From Heterodera schachtii (Eukaryota; Nematoda; Chromadorea; Rhabditida; Heteroderidae), in the NCBI GenBank assembly GCA_023374025.1, contig SIJG01000029.1:186001-250000 (forward strand): a DNA stretch of 64,000 nucleotides. The letters run 5' to 3'. Made by a program: the position numbers and the translations under genes. The notes under the pieces were generated by a model. That model did not search any database, was not told where the DNA came from, and saw only the letters and a list, made by a program, of their open reading frames with translations. How positions within the stretch are numbered: position 1 is the stretch's first letter; every line of letters begins with the position of its first letter. Below are positions 9,141 through 20,024 of this stretch, one piece after another.

Positions 9141-10045
9141 GGCGCTGATCACGAATATGACCTTTATTTTTCAAAATTCCGAATCCCGAACCCGAATTCG
9201 AACAAAAATTCTAAATGCATAAATTACAACGAAAATATATTTTTAGGGGTTTTCGAGATCGCTGAAGACCGATATGACATCCATTTTGGAAATTAAACCG
9301 GTTTTTGAACCGGTTTAAATCACGCAATTTAGCTTACAAATCAGTCAAAATCCATTTTAAATAAAAAAATTTGTACAAATTTGGTATCATTCGAAAGCTC
9401 TTAACGAGCTAAGTCTAGAAATCATGGAATGAACTCGTACCGACGCATGTTATAGGTCCTCAAAATCGTTAAGACTATTTTTAAACCAGTAGTCAGAAAA
9501 TGGGAAAAGAACGTCAAATATAAAAGTTTAATTTAGCTTATTGTGCTAAAAAACCGCCGCACACTCGACTACGGCGGCCAGTAGGTGGGGCGAGACTACG
9601 GGCTCCGGAAGAAGTCCGCGCGTGATCCGCAGGCGGTTGACTGATTGGCGGGGGCCCTTCGGGCCCCCGCAGTCAACCGCCTGTGGCGCTCGTCAGACTT
9701 TTTCCTCCGCCCTCCGTCTCGCCCCACTACTTGCTCCGTCTTCGCATGCTCCCTTTTGCGAGTTTTGCTTTAAATTGTTATTTCCCGTTTATTATTTTTT
9801 CGGTACTGAAAAAAATCTTTTTCGAAAAAATGGGGTACCATCCCTATTATTACCAAAAATCCATTTTTTGTTCTAGTTAGAGTTTTATATAGGTCAAAAT
9901 GGATGTCATATCCGTCTTCAGCGACCTCGAAAACCCCTAAAAATATGTTTTCATTGTAATTTATGAATTTCGAATTTTTGTTCGAATTCGGGTTCGGGAT
10001 TCGGTATTTTGCAAAATAAAGGTCATATTCGTGATCAGCGCCACA
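9141..10045. mobile_element. foldback element with 150 bp inverted arms
   Basis: GGCGCTGATCACGAATATGACC at 9141 pairs with GGTCATATTCGTGATCAGCGCC ending near 10044. The pairing continues for ~150 bp through GAACCCGAATTCGAACAAAAATT and GGGGTTTTCGAGATCGCTGAAGAC to ATGACATCCATTTTGG. The ~600 bp loop holds a GC-rich hairpin module (9549-9755). No ORF with recognisable content; the ORFs at 9622-9880 come from the hairpin. Confidence 0.75.
9549..9755. repeat. GC-rich hairpin module
   Basis: Starts GCACACTCGACTACGGCGGCC and ends CCCACTACTTGCTCCGTCTTC-GCATGCTC. It recurs at 20446-20635, 48883-49055 and 56122-56290. In this copy the core AGGCGGTTGACTG...CGGGGGCCC-TTC-GGGCCCCCG...CAGTCAACCGCCT (9631-9683) forms a long, nearly perfect stem. 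GC content is far above the surroundings. Function unknown. Confidence 0.75.
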
Positions 10046-10254
10046 AATTACCCTAGAAAAGACTTTTTATTTGAAAATTTCAGGGGGGGTCACAAAACCG
10101 AAAAGAACCCCGACTCGTTGTCGGGTAAAATATAGACCCATAAGAATGGAATTTTTGTGGGAGAAAAAGCAAAAAATATATACAAATTTTGAATTTTTTT
10201 AAATCATCTTGACAAATTTTATTAAATAAAGTAAATTTGCTTTGTGTTAAAAAG

Positions 10255-10390
10255 TTACTTTTGTCGAGTAGTGGTTAGTGCTTAAACACTAACAAACCTT
10301 TTTCATGAGTTCGATACCGGTTGACGTTTTCTTTTTGAATTTATTTTTTTTTCTGATAGGGTTTAAACAAAAAACCAATGAATTGATCTT
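10255..10390 (+). repeat. tRNA-derived SINE-like unit
   Basis: An A-box-like GAGTAGTGGTTAGTGC (10266-10281) lies ~25 bases before a B-box-like GAGTTCGATACCGG (10307-10320), the arrangement of an internal RNA polymerase III promoter. It is followed by TTTGAATTTATTTTTTTTTC-TGATAGGGTTTAAACAAAAA, closely matching the tail after the unit at 37000-37125. The tRNA-like half does not fold into a clean cloverleaf, so it is not a functional tRNA call. Confidence 0.5.
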
Positions 10391-11299
10391 TCTTGGCATA
10401 ATTTGTTTGCAAATTGAATTCATTTCCAAAATTTCTCCGGCGGCGCCTATCGGCACCACCGGACCCACATTTTCCGCAAAAGTTTTTGAAAAAAGTGTTC
10501 CGCGAAAAATCATACGGAAAAAATCAGGCTGCCAGATAAAAATTTTTAAAATCATTTTACCAGAGAAAAATCAGAATTTGGAGTCAAAAAATCTTTTGAA
10601 AAATTTTATTCCAGATCAAAAAACGGCGCGCTTTTTCCAAAATAACTTTTTGGAAACAGGGAGGAGGGGTCTAAGCCGGAAGGCGCCACCGAGAATTTTT
10701 TTTAAATTAGAGAATTAGAGTGCAATTTTTAACAGATTTTCACCAAAAGAGACCATTTTTAAAAATGCCTTATGCGTTTTTAATTCATTCTATACAAAAA
10801 TAATTATGAAATACTTAGTAAAAAGCACATAATAAATATATTCTCCAGTCTCCATTTAATCCCCAGGGGATTAAAGTGAATTTTTATTTTTTCGAAAAAA
10901 TTATTTATTTTTATAATTTTATTAAAAAATAATTAATTCTAAATTGAAACTTTTTTAAATGTTTAATAAATAGGGCTATAAATTATATGCACAAAAATCC
11001 CTCAAATATGCCCTATAAAACTGAAAATGCATAAATATGCACTAAAATATGCCTTAAAACTGAAAAAAAGTTTTAAACTCAAAAAAATGACAAAATTTGT
11101 GTAAAAATACAGAATTGACTTTAAAACTTCAAAAAAAAAGGTTAAAGAGTCTTTTTTGTACAAGTAAAAAATTTGATTTTCAAAATTTATATATGCATTA
11201 CGTGCATATTTTGTGCTTCTTTTTGGATTTGAAAATAAAAAATTCAAAAGACGTTGTGTTTGTTTTTGAACTGCATTTCTATATTTTTTTTAAAAGTTA
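10391..11299. other. intergenic, no gene seen
   Basis: A GGCGCCTATCGGCACCACCGG word near 10443 resembles motifs at 32933 and 61925. The rest is AT-rich, with ATGCCCTATAAAACTGAAAA-like repeats around 11000-11060 that look like MITE subterminal DNA. ORFs present are short and compositionally biased. Confidence 0.4.
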
Positions 11300-11880
11300 G
11301 AAAATCATTTTTTATGCGAATGGAAGCAACAAAAAAGATTGGTGAAGAAATGTTTGGCTTTTGGAGGGGGGTAAATGGGAACAATTGAAAAGAAAATGGG
11401 TAGCCAAAAAAGTGGAAAGATTTGCTGTTTTGTTAGAGCAACGGGAATTGGATAGGTTGTTTCATTTGGGATGCTCGGGGCTTTGGTATTTCGAATTAAG
11501 AAATCTCGGTGTTTTTTTAGTGTTTTGGAGGTGTCATTTTCGGGGTAATACTGAATAATTGCGGTCCCGCCTAGAAATTAAAAACTGTCTTTCTAATAGA
11601 CCCATGGAGATAAAAAAGATATGACATCCATTTGGACCATTTCTGAATCATGGATCTGAATTCGAAAAATGAAAATCCTTCGGAATTCATTTACATTCAT
11701 TTATATACTTTTTACATAGAAAATTGAACACAAATTCCAATGAGAACCGCAATTCTAAAGTATTACACCGCATTTCGGTCTCACTTTCCCCAAGATTTTG
11801 ACTCCAAGCATCCCAAACATTCGCATCATTTGTTTGCTGTTATGCAACTACGGACAAATGCTTTTCCGTTAGCCATGTAT
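11300..11880 (-). repeat. conserved 3' flank of UBL duplicon
   Basis: Same block as 5627-6205, lying downstream of the minus-strand pseudogene at 11888-13234. Landmarks are GGAAGCAACAAAAAAGATTGG, GGGATGCTCGGGG, CGGGGTAATACTGAATAATT and CAAGATTTTGACTCCAAGCA. Confidence 0.65.
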
Positions 11881-11887
11881 TTCAAAA

Positions 11888-13234
11888 TTACACTGGTTCA
11901 ATGGTGTCTCCCTCTTTAATACCGTAATCATTCATCGTTTTCTTATTGTCAACAAGTTTAAGTTCAGCTCGGGATGTGCGTTTGATTAGGGAAATGCCGC
12001 CTAACTTATCCTTCAAGCTTTGCACAGTGTCCGTGCCCTTCACCAAAACAGTGTAATAGCCGCTACCGTAGTCCACGTGAATATGAAAATTACAACATCG
12101 GCAACAGCAGAAGATGACGATGGGGGCAAGCTTTTTTCCATGAAATCTTCCCAGGTTAAAACCTTCATATAAATAGTGTCTCCTTCTCCAACTCCATAGT
12201 TGTCCATTGTTTTCTCGTATGCAAGCGCATTAGCATATTTGCAATCGAGACCGCATTTGCTTAATTTGATGAACGTTACATGTAACCCGGATTTATGTCT
12301 TAATTTAATGATCGCACTGATCTTCTCCTTCACTTTTTCCACGGTGTCTGTGCCGTTCACATTAATTACAAAAAATTCAGAATGATCTTGCCATTTCACG
12401 GTAATCTCTGACCCATCCGACATAATTAAAAAGGTCACATTGTTCTTCACGTAATCTATCAATTTGATTTGGTCATAAATATTTGCATATAGGTAATGGC
12501 TTATTGTTTGCTTTTCGGTCGGAATTTTAGTGATTTCTGCCATTTTCTCCTTCACTTCTTTTATAGTTGTCATGGCGTTCACATTAATGGGATACATTTT
12601 CTCATTGTATTCCACAAAAAATTGAAATTCGTCTGACGACAAAAAAACATTTTGGCCTCCTCCAATGCCACAATCGATCATTGTTTTCTCGTCCGCAAGC
12701 ACACTATCATTAATTTCATTGAATAATACTTGTTTTTTTACTGGAAGCGTACCAAGTTGATCAATTTCTTTGATCTTCGTCTTCAATGTTGTCACAGTGT
12801 CCGTACCGTTCACCCAAACGGGGACCACCTTGCTACCGTATCGCACGTGAATATGAAAAGCAGAACCTTTAACAACAGCAGCAGATGACGACGATAGTGA
12901 ACTTTCTTTCCAAGTGGTAACCTTCATATAAATCGTGCTTCCTTCTCCAATTCCATATTTGTACATTGTTTTGTCGTCCGGAAACAAAAAAGCAAATTTG
13001 CAACCGAATTCACATTTGTATAATTTGATTATTCCAGTTAACTTTGTTTTATGCCTTTTTTCATTTGTCGCCTTGATCTTCTCTACCAATTTTGACACAG
13101 TGTCCATTTCGTCTAGCTCAATAGAAAATTCTTTGCTACCATATTTCACTTGAATTTGCATGCCAAGAGAATGATGGTATCATCAGCATAAGCATTATGA
13201 CAATGGAGAGCTGTGAAAAGCCAAATTGAATCAT
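11888..13234 (-). pseudogene. secreted ubiquitin-like repeat gene with two frameshifts
   Basis: The start is recovered at 13234, where the minus strand reads MIQFGFSQLSIVIMLMLMIP, the family signal peptide. A small indel just before 13161 puts the mature part in another frame (12040-13161, 373 codons). A one-base loss near 12085 (GATGTTGTAATTTTCAT where relatives have an 18-base equivalent) shifts the last module into 11888-12076. Modules in order: a hybrid first module that begins like A (QIQVKYGSKEFSIELDE) but ends like C (KRHKTKLTGIIKLYKCEFGC), then A, B, C and D. The promoter region looks complete. Either a young pseudogene or an intact gene carrying assembly indels. Confidence 0.8.
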
Positions 13235-13342
13235 TTGTTGGAATTTGTTGGGCAATTGTAAAGAATGGGGGGGGGGTAATTAGGAATGAATGAATGTAGG
13301 GATTAATGCTTCACCTCACTGTCAAGAGATTCTTTTATGGGG
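13235..13342 (-). promoter_or_regulatory. shared UBL-family core promoter
   Basis: Minus strand: CCCCATAAAAGA (13331-13342), CTTGACAGTGAGGTGAAGCA, CATTCATTCCTAATTA, a 9-base C run near 13268-13276 and CAATTGCCCAACAAATTCC before the ATG at 13234. Confidence 0.6.
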
Positions 13343-13560
13343 AGAATTTTAGTGAATTATTGAATTGGCACTTGAGTGATCACTTTAATTGTGCGCAATT
13401 ATAGTGATTTATTGAAATGGCAATTGAGTGATCACTTTCATTTGACATAATTATAGTGAATTATTGAATTGGCAATTGAGTGACCCCTTTAATTGTGCAT
13501 AATTATAGTGAATTATTGAAATGGCAATTAATGATCACTTATTTGGCAATTTATAGTTAA
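13343..13560 (-). repeat. UBL-upstream satellite block
   Basis: About four ~58 bp units containing GTGAATTATTGAATTGGCA and TTGAGTGATCACTTTAATTG. Same family as 8437-8668. Confidence 0.75.
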
Positions 13561-14039
13561 GAAATTATTTTATTATTTTAAACATTTAATCTTCATCCCT
13601 CCCCCCGCTTTGCTTGGTGTCGCCCGCCCCCTCCCCTGACTGAGACTCAATTAACTTAAATTGACTACGCAATGCTTCCTCAAATGTTTTTTAATGGTTC
13701 CAACATAAATTTAAATTTCATAAAAATGCAAACATTTCCGAGACCAATATGAATAATAATAATAATAATGAAAATTGGTCTGAGAACAAGGGTATAGCGC
13801 CATGGATTTTCTCTAAGGAAAGGCACACTCAAACCACAATCTCGGATTTTGGTGAAAATTGCTGGAAAGCTGTTTTCACAGAAATAGAGCAATTTTCTGT
13901 GGGGTTTTGGAATTGCTTTAATTTGTACTGCCATGTTCATATTATCAAGAAGCTTTTCGGTAAAGCATTACGACAAATAATTTCTAAAAAACCATTATTA
14001 AATGGTGCTCAGGCGTTTCATAAAAACTGCTAATTTTAC
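13561..14039. repeat. distal 5' flank of UBL duplicon
   Basis: Landmarks AACATTTCCGAGACCAATATG, AATAATAATAATAATGAAAATTGG, GGGTATAGCGCCATGGATTT and AAGCTTTTCGGTAAAGCATTACG recur at 19570-19905, 23675-23830, 27435-27600, 36430-36770 and (inverted) 41575-41900, always distal to the satellite. No conserved reading frame. Confidence 0.6.
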
Positions 14040-14345
14040 TGATTTTTCGAGAAAAATCAGTCATAACTTTTCTTAAATCCAACCACATATAAATAATCTT
14101 GGTATCATACGATAGTTCTTGGCTTGCTCTATTAGTCTAAAAGTTTCAGAAAATTTCATTGAGTTTTCAAAAAGTTTTGACGACAAATGTTAAAAAAGAC
14201 GTAACTTTCTAAAACCTTAATGAAATATTCTGGAACTTTTCATGATAATAGAGCATTTAAGATCTATCGCATGATATCAAGATTATTTTGCGGTTGGTTT
14301 TAAGAAAAGTTATGACGGATTTTGCTAAATTGGCCTTTTCTTTGT
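14040..14345. mobile_element. palindromic MITE
   Basis: CATAACTTTTCTTAAATCCAACC at about 14063 pairs with GGTTGGTTTTAAGAAAAGTTATG ending near 14312. The pairing continues through ATAATCTTGGTATCATACGATAG / CTATCGCATGATATCAAGATTAT. No coding capacity. Confidence 0.65.
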
Positions 14346-14391
14346 ATGGCATGAGAATGGCAAAAAAGAAAAGCAAGACAATTAAAGTCTA

Positions 14392-14484
14392 GACAATTTA
14401 TGAGAAAAAAAATAATGGAGAAAGTTTAAGTGATTTTTGTTAAGCACTTTTTGTCTCTCAACATTTTCCTTTCATCCCTCCTCC
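14392..14484 (-). repeat. foldback-element arm fragment cut by hAT
   Basis: GACAATTTATGAG, TAAGTGATTTTTGTTAAGCA and TTTCATCCCTCCTCC match the inner right arm of the large foldback (55325-55430). The match is interrupted exactly at the hAT terminus at 14485. The other side of the same transposon abuts a UBL gene, so the two flanks do not belong together. Confidence 0.65.
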
Positions 14485-17255
14485 TAGAGATGCGCCGTGA
14501 CTGAAAAAACCCGTGAACCGTGAATCGTGACCGTGACCGTGACCGTGAATTAACCCCGTGAATCGTGACCGTGACCGTGAATTGGTCCCGTGAATCGTGA
14601 CCGTGAACGTGATCGATAAAACCCGTGAAATTCACGGTTTTCGTGACCGTGACCGTGAATTTTTTGAGTTTATTCAATTTATATTAAATCATAATTAAAT
14701 TGAAGAAACAATTGCATTTTCGCATGTTCACTGGTAAAATTTGAGCGTTTCGGCTTGTAAACTTCACTCAGTTTCGAAAAAGTTCGTTCACTTTCTACGC
14801 TGCTTGGAGGTGGACATAAAAATTTTGGGACAAGCTTTTTTATTGTAGGAAATTGCGAGTTTTCCTTCCAAAAAAGCAGTGGGTCCGATTCCAACGGTTG
14901 AAGTGTCGACTAAATAATTTATTTATTTTTAAAAATGATTTAATTTGTGCCTGAAGGTAGAGCATAACTTCATCACGAATTTTGTTTGTTTGAGAATCAG
15001 TAAAGTCAATCGACTGAGTGGCTCCAATAAAAGATTCCAATAAATTTGGAGAGTCGCTATTTATTTTTGGTTGTTCCGATTCAGACCCTCGACGTGATGG
15101 ATTCGTTAGCATTTCTACTGTGTCAAGCAATAACACTTCATTTTGAGCTCGTTCATTTGTCGAGAAAATGTTAGGATTGTTTTTGAATCGAGGATCAACG
15201 AGAGTGGCCATGCGCAAAAAGCTTAAGCATTATAATTAGCAAATATGACAACAAAAAAAATTCAAAATTTACATTTTAGATTGGTGTTCTCGCATACGGG
15301 ATTCTAATCCATCTTTTATAACATTTTTTAAACGCAGAATGGGCTCATTTTCTTCGCCATTAACACGGAGATAATTTTGAAGGCATTTGTAGACCGGAAT
15401 AACTGATGAAATCGATTCGTCACGTTTTGATAATTGGTTCGTGAATGTAAGAAAGGGCTTTAGAATCTAAAACTTAGATGAAGAAATAAAAAATAAGAAT
15501 AAAAATAAATAAATAATAAGAATAATTCTTTTAGAAACCTGACAAATATTTTTTACGAGCTCAAAGTCAGGTAAAGAAAGATCATTGAATTCTTCGTTAA
15601 TAAGCATAAGCGGGCGGCGTTGTTCATACAAACGTTCAAGCATAATGTAACTCGAATTCCAACGCGTACAGACATCCTTGTAATAAAAAAATAGAATGAG
15701 CATAAAAATAGTTGGCACCTGCAATAAAACATTTGAGGCCATGCCAAGGGCTTTTTGTTGTTCACAAAAAGATTTTCGGAAATTGGCACTTCGGTTGTAA
15801 TAAGCGACAACATTTCGGGCCTTTTGTAACATTTCACAAATTGACTTAACGCCCTTTTTAGGATGATCAATTCCGTCTCGAATTGCCTAAGAAAAAAATA
15901 AATTAAAATTAATTAGGACAGTAAAAATTAGATAGGAAGTCTTACCAATTGCATTTTATGGATCATGCAATCAAAATGCTCAAATTCAAGCGATTCGATC
16001 CCAGAAATCATGGAAGACTGTGCATCTCTAAGCACCAAATGCACCTTGTCATTAGGAATTTCGAATTGATTTAACAATTGTCTGAAACATTCAGCAATAT
16101 TTTGGCCTGTGTGTGCATTGTCAAATGGTTCAGTGGCAAGCACAAAAAAGCGGCGAGTCATCGATTCATCAATATAATGTACTGTCAAACTATTCAAGAA
16201 TTTTATTGGCTAATATTTACTTTAAAATACCTCAAAAAACTGTTCCGCTTTCGCTTATTTGACCAAATATCAGTTGTAAAAGAAAAATAATTGACATTTT
16301 TTATCAACTCTTTGATACCAGAAAAGACTTGGCCATATTTTTCTTCCATTTTACGCGTAAAAAAATCCCGTTTTTTCAATTCATAACTAAAATTTATTTT
16401 GGGTTTTGAGATTTAAATTTGATTACCTTGGACAGACTGCTTTTAAAAAATCCGAAAATCCATTTTGTTCGGTAAAACTCAAAGGCTGACAGCTCAAACA
16501 AATGAAGCGCAAAAGCAGATCATCAATTATTTCTGGCGATTTTTCCATTTTTTCCGCTTTCTTCCCCTAAAAATAAATGGAAAATGGAAAAAGTAAATAA
16601 ATTCATTACATGCAATTCGTCCATGCGGAGTTGTTTTGGTGGTGGCCCTGCGAATGATGAACTCGTACTTGTTTGTTTTTTTGTCTCAGTTTTTGTTGAT
16701 TTAGCTTTTTCGTATTTTTTGAACAATGAATTATGTGCACTTTTCAAATGACGAAGCATTCCTCCCGTTGTCCCATCCTTCCGGCCTAGTTTTTTTGAAC
16801 AGATTCGACATTTGGCATCATTTTGTCCTTTTACATAGACAAAATAGTGTCTAAGCGATGATGGGGGTTCAGTAATTTCCAATTTTCTTTCCCTCTCAAC
16901 AATTTGTCCTTCCACTTCAGTGTTATTTTGCTCATCGATGTTTAAATTTGGATCAAAAACTTCATCATCAAAATCCATATTTCTAAAAGTGTAATTAAAT
17001 TCCAGGTTCAAAAATCCACTAACAAAATGAAAAAATATTAAAATAGAATGAAAAAATATCATTATGCCAAACAGGCTTTAAATTTCTATATGAAAACAAT
17101 ATGTAATTCGTAAAATTTTTCGGTTTTATCCAGTGTAAATTTTTCACGGAATAACCGTGAATTGGTACCGTGAATCGTGACCGTGACCGTGAGTGAAAAA
17201 ACCCGTGAAATTCACGGTAACCGTGACCGTGACCGTGATTCACGGCGCATCTCTA
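14485..17255 (-). mobile_element. complete hAT DNA transposon
   Basis: Perfect 16 bp terminal inverted repeats, TAGAGATGCGCCGTGA at 14485-14500 and its complement at 17240-17255. Both ends are rich in CACGGT/ACCGTG subterminal repeats (14505-14660 and 17155-17240). It encodes a multi-exon transposase on the minus strand. The 8 bp flanks (CCTCCTCC left, GTCCGTAC right) do not match, so there is no target-site duplication. That suggests the present ends come from recombination between two copies. Confidence 0.9.
14679..16978 (-). CDS. hAT transposase, nine exons, apparently intact (~636 aa)
   Basis: Exons I place on the minus strand: 16610-16978, 16427-16566, 16231-16386, 15946-16189, 15719-15886, 15539-15676, 15273-15466, 14951-15221, 14679-14909. 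Their total of 1911 nt keeps one frame. Introns are 40-73 nt and GT-AG, except the last (14910-14950), which starts with GC. Domains: BED zinc finger in exon 1 (CRICSKKLGRKDGTTGGMLR followed by HLKSAH); RNase-H-like core with a likely first catalytic Asp in FTTDIWS (exon 3), LVLRDAQSSM and CMIHKMQL (exon 4), and the conserved DVCTRWNSSY (exon 6); hAT dimerisation region PSSVESERTFSKL (exon 9). The start MDFDDEVF was chosen because the upstream in-frame part is hydrophobic non-BED sequence. It performs cut-and-paste transposition in the nucleus. Confidence 0.82.
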
Positions 17256-18667
17256 GTCCGTACCCTTCACCCAAACGGTGCGCAGCGCGCTACCGTATAG
17301 CACGTGAATGTGAAAATCAGAACCATCGGCAACAGCAGCAGATGATGACGGTGATGAGCTTTCATCCCAGATCTCTTCCCAGTATAAAACCTTCATATGA
17401 ATGGTGTTTCCTTCTCCAATGCCATACTCATCCATTGTTTTCTTATCCTCAAGCGCTTTAACATATTTGCAATCGAAATCGCATTTACTTAGTATGATCG
17501 CTCCATTTAAACTCGGATTTATGTCTCTGTTCACTGATTGCTTTGATCTTCTGCGTCACTGTTGACACAGTGTCTGTGCCGTTTACATTAATCACAAAAA
17601 ATTCCCAAAAATGATTTTGCCACTCCACAGTAATGCCAGACCCATCCGACATTATTAAAAAGGTCGTATCTTCCTTCAAGAAATGTATCAATCTGGCTTT
17701 GTCATTGCATTGTCCTTTTTTGTAATGGCTTAGTGTTTGCTTTTGGGTCGGAATGCCAGTGATTTCTGCCATTTTCTCCTTCACTTCTTTTAAAGTGGTC
17801 ATGGCGTTCACTTTAATGGGATACATTTTCTCTTTGTATTCCACGAAAAATTCAAATTCGTCCCACGACACCAAAACATTTTTGCCTTCTCCAATGGCAT
17901 ATTTATCGATTTCCTCATCATCGGCAAGCTCAATCCCAAATTTCCAAGTAATTTCTTTGGTCAATACTTGTTTTTGAATCGGAATGTTCTGAAGTTTGTC
18001 AAAATTTGCGATTTTCTTCTTCAAATCTTTCACGGTGTCCGTGAACTTCACCCAAACAATGTTATTTATGCTACCGTAGTTCACTTGAATAGGAAAAGAA
18101 AAAATATCGGAGACAACCTCCATATAAATGGTGTCTCCTTCTCCGATGCCATATTCGTCCATTGTTTTATTGTCCTCGAGCACACTCTCAGTATTTTCAT
18201 TGAACAATACTTGTTTTTGAATCGGAATTTTCCCAAGTTTGTCAAAATTTGCGATTTTCTTCTTCAAATCTTTCACAGTGTCCATGCACTTCCCCCAAAC
18301 AATGTTCTTTATGCTACCGTAGTTCACATCAATACGAAAAAAATAAGTATCGGTGACAACCTCCATATAAATGGTGTCTCCTTCTCCGATACCATATTCG
18401 TCCATTGTTTTCTGATCCGCAAGCACTCCCTTAACACGCTCAGTCGAAGATTTTTTTGTCAATATTTGCTTTTGAATCGGAATTTTCCCAATTTCTTCAA
18501 TTTTTTCGATCTTCGCCTTCAATGTTGCCACAGTGTCTTTTTCGTCCATCTCAACGGGGTAATCTTCGCCACCATAGATGATTAATTTTCATGCTATCAG
18601 CGAATGACGGCATCATCAGCATAAGCATTATGACAGTGCAGAACTGTGAAAAGCCAAATTGAAGCAT
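17256..18667 (-). pseudogene. secreted UBL repeat gene, 3'-truncated at hAT and frameshifted
   Basis: Near-identical copy of 34197-35605. It starts at 18667 (minus strand MLQFGFSQFCTVIMLMLMMP). A 2-base loss near 18587 relative to the sister copy moves the mature part into the 17485-18549 frame, and an extra A near 17509 moves the C module into the 17253-17534 frame. Module order is A, A, A, B, C, then only the start of D (GSALRTVWVKGTD), where the hAT terminus begins. Its final Y-G-I-K-E-G motif is lost. The sister copy has an independent frameshift a few tens of bases away. Confidence 0.85.
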
Positions 18668-18770
18668 TTTGGTAATTTGGTGGCAATTGGAAAGAATTGG
18701 AGGGGATAATTAGGAATGAATGAATGTGGAGATAATGCTTCACCACTGTCAAGGGATCCCTTTTATGGTG
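18668..18770 (-). promoter_or_regulatory. shared UBL-family core promoter
   Basis: Minus strand: CACCATAAAAGGGATCCCTT (about 18757-18770), GACAGTGGTGAAGCATTATC, TTCATTCATTCCTAATTA, only a 4-base C run, then CAATTGCCACCAAATTACC before the ATG. Confidence 0.65.
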
Positions 18771-18779
18771 AGAATCCTA

Positions 18780-19545
18780 CTCAATTATTTTAAATGTCTA
18801 CTTTAATTTGGCAGAATTATTTTCAATTATTGAATTGGCAATTAAGTGATCACTTTTTTGGCAAATAATTCTACTTAAATATTTTAATAATAATAAAATG
18901 ACTACTTTAATTTGGCAGAATTATTTTCAATTATTGAATTGGCAGTTAAGTGATCACTTTTTTGGCACAGAATTCTACTTTAATTTGGCAGAATTATTTT
19001 CAATTATTGAATTGGCAATTAAGTGATCACTTTTTTGGCACAGAATTCTACTTTAATTTGGCAGAATTATTTTCAATTATTGAATTGGCAATTAAGTGAT
19101 CACTTTTTTGGCACAGAATTCTACTTATATATTTTCATAATAATAAAATGACTACTTTAATTTGACAGAATTATTTTCAATTATTGAATTGGCAATTAAG
19201 TGATCTCTTTTTTGGCACAGAATTCTACTTATATATTTTCATAATAATAAAATGACTACTTTAATTTGGCAGAAGTATTTTCAATTATTGAATGGCAATT
19301 GAGTTGAGTGATCTCTTTTTTGGCACAGAATTCTACTTAAATATTTTAATAATAATAAAATGACTACTTTAATTTGACAGAATTATTTTCAATTATTGAA
19401 TTGGCAATTGAGTGATCTCTTTTTCGGCATAGAATTCTACTTAAATATTTTATAATAATCTACTTATATGTTTTAATAAAAATTTAATGACTACTTTAAT
19501 TTGGCAGAATTATTCCCAAATATAAATTTTAAAAATTTGAATTAA
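18780..19545 (-). repeat. UBL-upstream satellite array
   Basis: Eight to nine units built from GGCACAGAATTCTACTT, ATATTTTAATAATAATAAAA, TGACTACTTTAATTTGGCAG, AATTATTTTCAATTATTGAA and TTGGCAATTAAGTGATCAC. Some units lack the AT-rich stretch (~73 bp); full ones are ~117 bp. Closely matched by 35715-36390. Confidence 0.85.
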
Positions 19546-20024
19546 AATGAATGCTTCCTAAAAGGCTTTTACTGCTTCCAACATACAATTAAATTTCATA
19601 AAAATGGCAAACATTTCCGAGACAATGAGAATAATATAATAATTAATGTAAATTGGTCTAGCAAGGGAATAGGGCCATGGATTTTTCGAAGAACAGGCAC
19701 ACTCAAACCAAATGTAAAAACCGATTTTTAAGGTTTTTGGTCTCAGATTTTATGAAAATTGCCGGGAAGCTTTTTCACAGAAACAGAGCAATTTTCACTG
19801 GTTTTTGGGCTTAAATAGAATTTTGCATCTATTTTTGTAGCCATATCCATAAAAGCAAGAAGCTTTTCGGTAAAGCATTACGACAAATAAATTCCGAAAA
19901 ACCATTTTTAATTTGTAAAATGGAGGGGCAGAGGGAAATGCAAAAAAGCACATTTTCAAAAAACTCTTAAGATGAGAATGGCAAAAAAAGAAACGAAGAC
20001 GATTAAAGTCCTGGACAACAAAAA

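Larger units (their letters stand above)
17256..20024. repeat. direct segmental duplication, copy 1
   Basis: Gene, promoter, satellite and distal flank match 34197-36882 almost base for base. The right breakpoint is at CTGGACAA (about 20024 / 36882), after which this copy continues into the foldback element and the other into an inverted flank. The left breakpoint is the hAT terminus. Confidence 0.85.

Noticed and set aside
17256..17263. 8 bp target-site duplication of the hAT element
   Set aside because: Flanks CCTCCTCC and GTCCGTAC do not match, also when shifted by one base.
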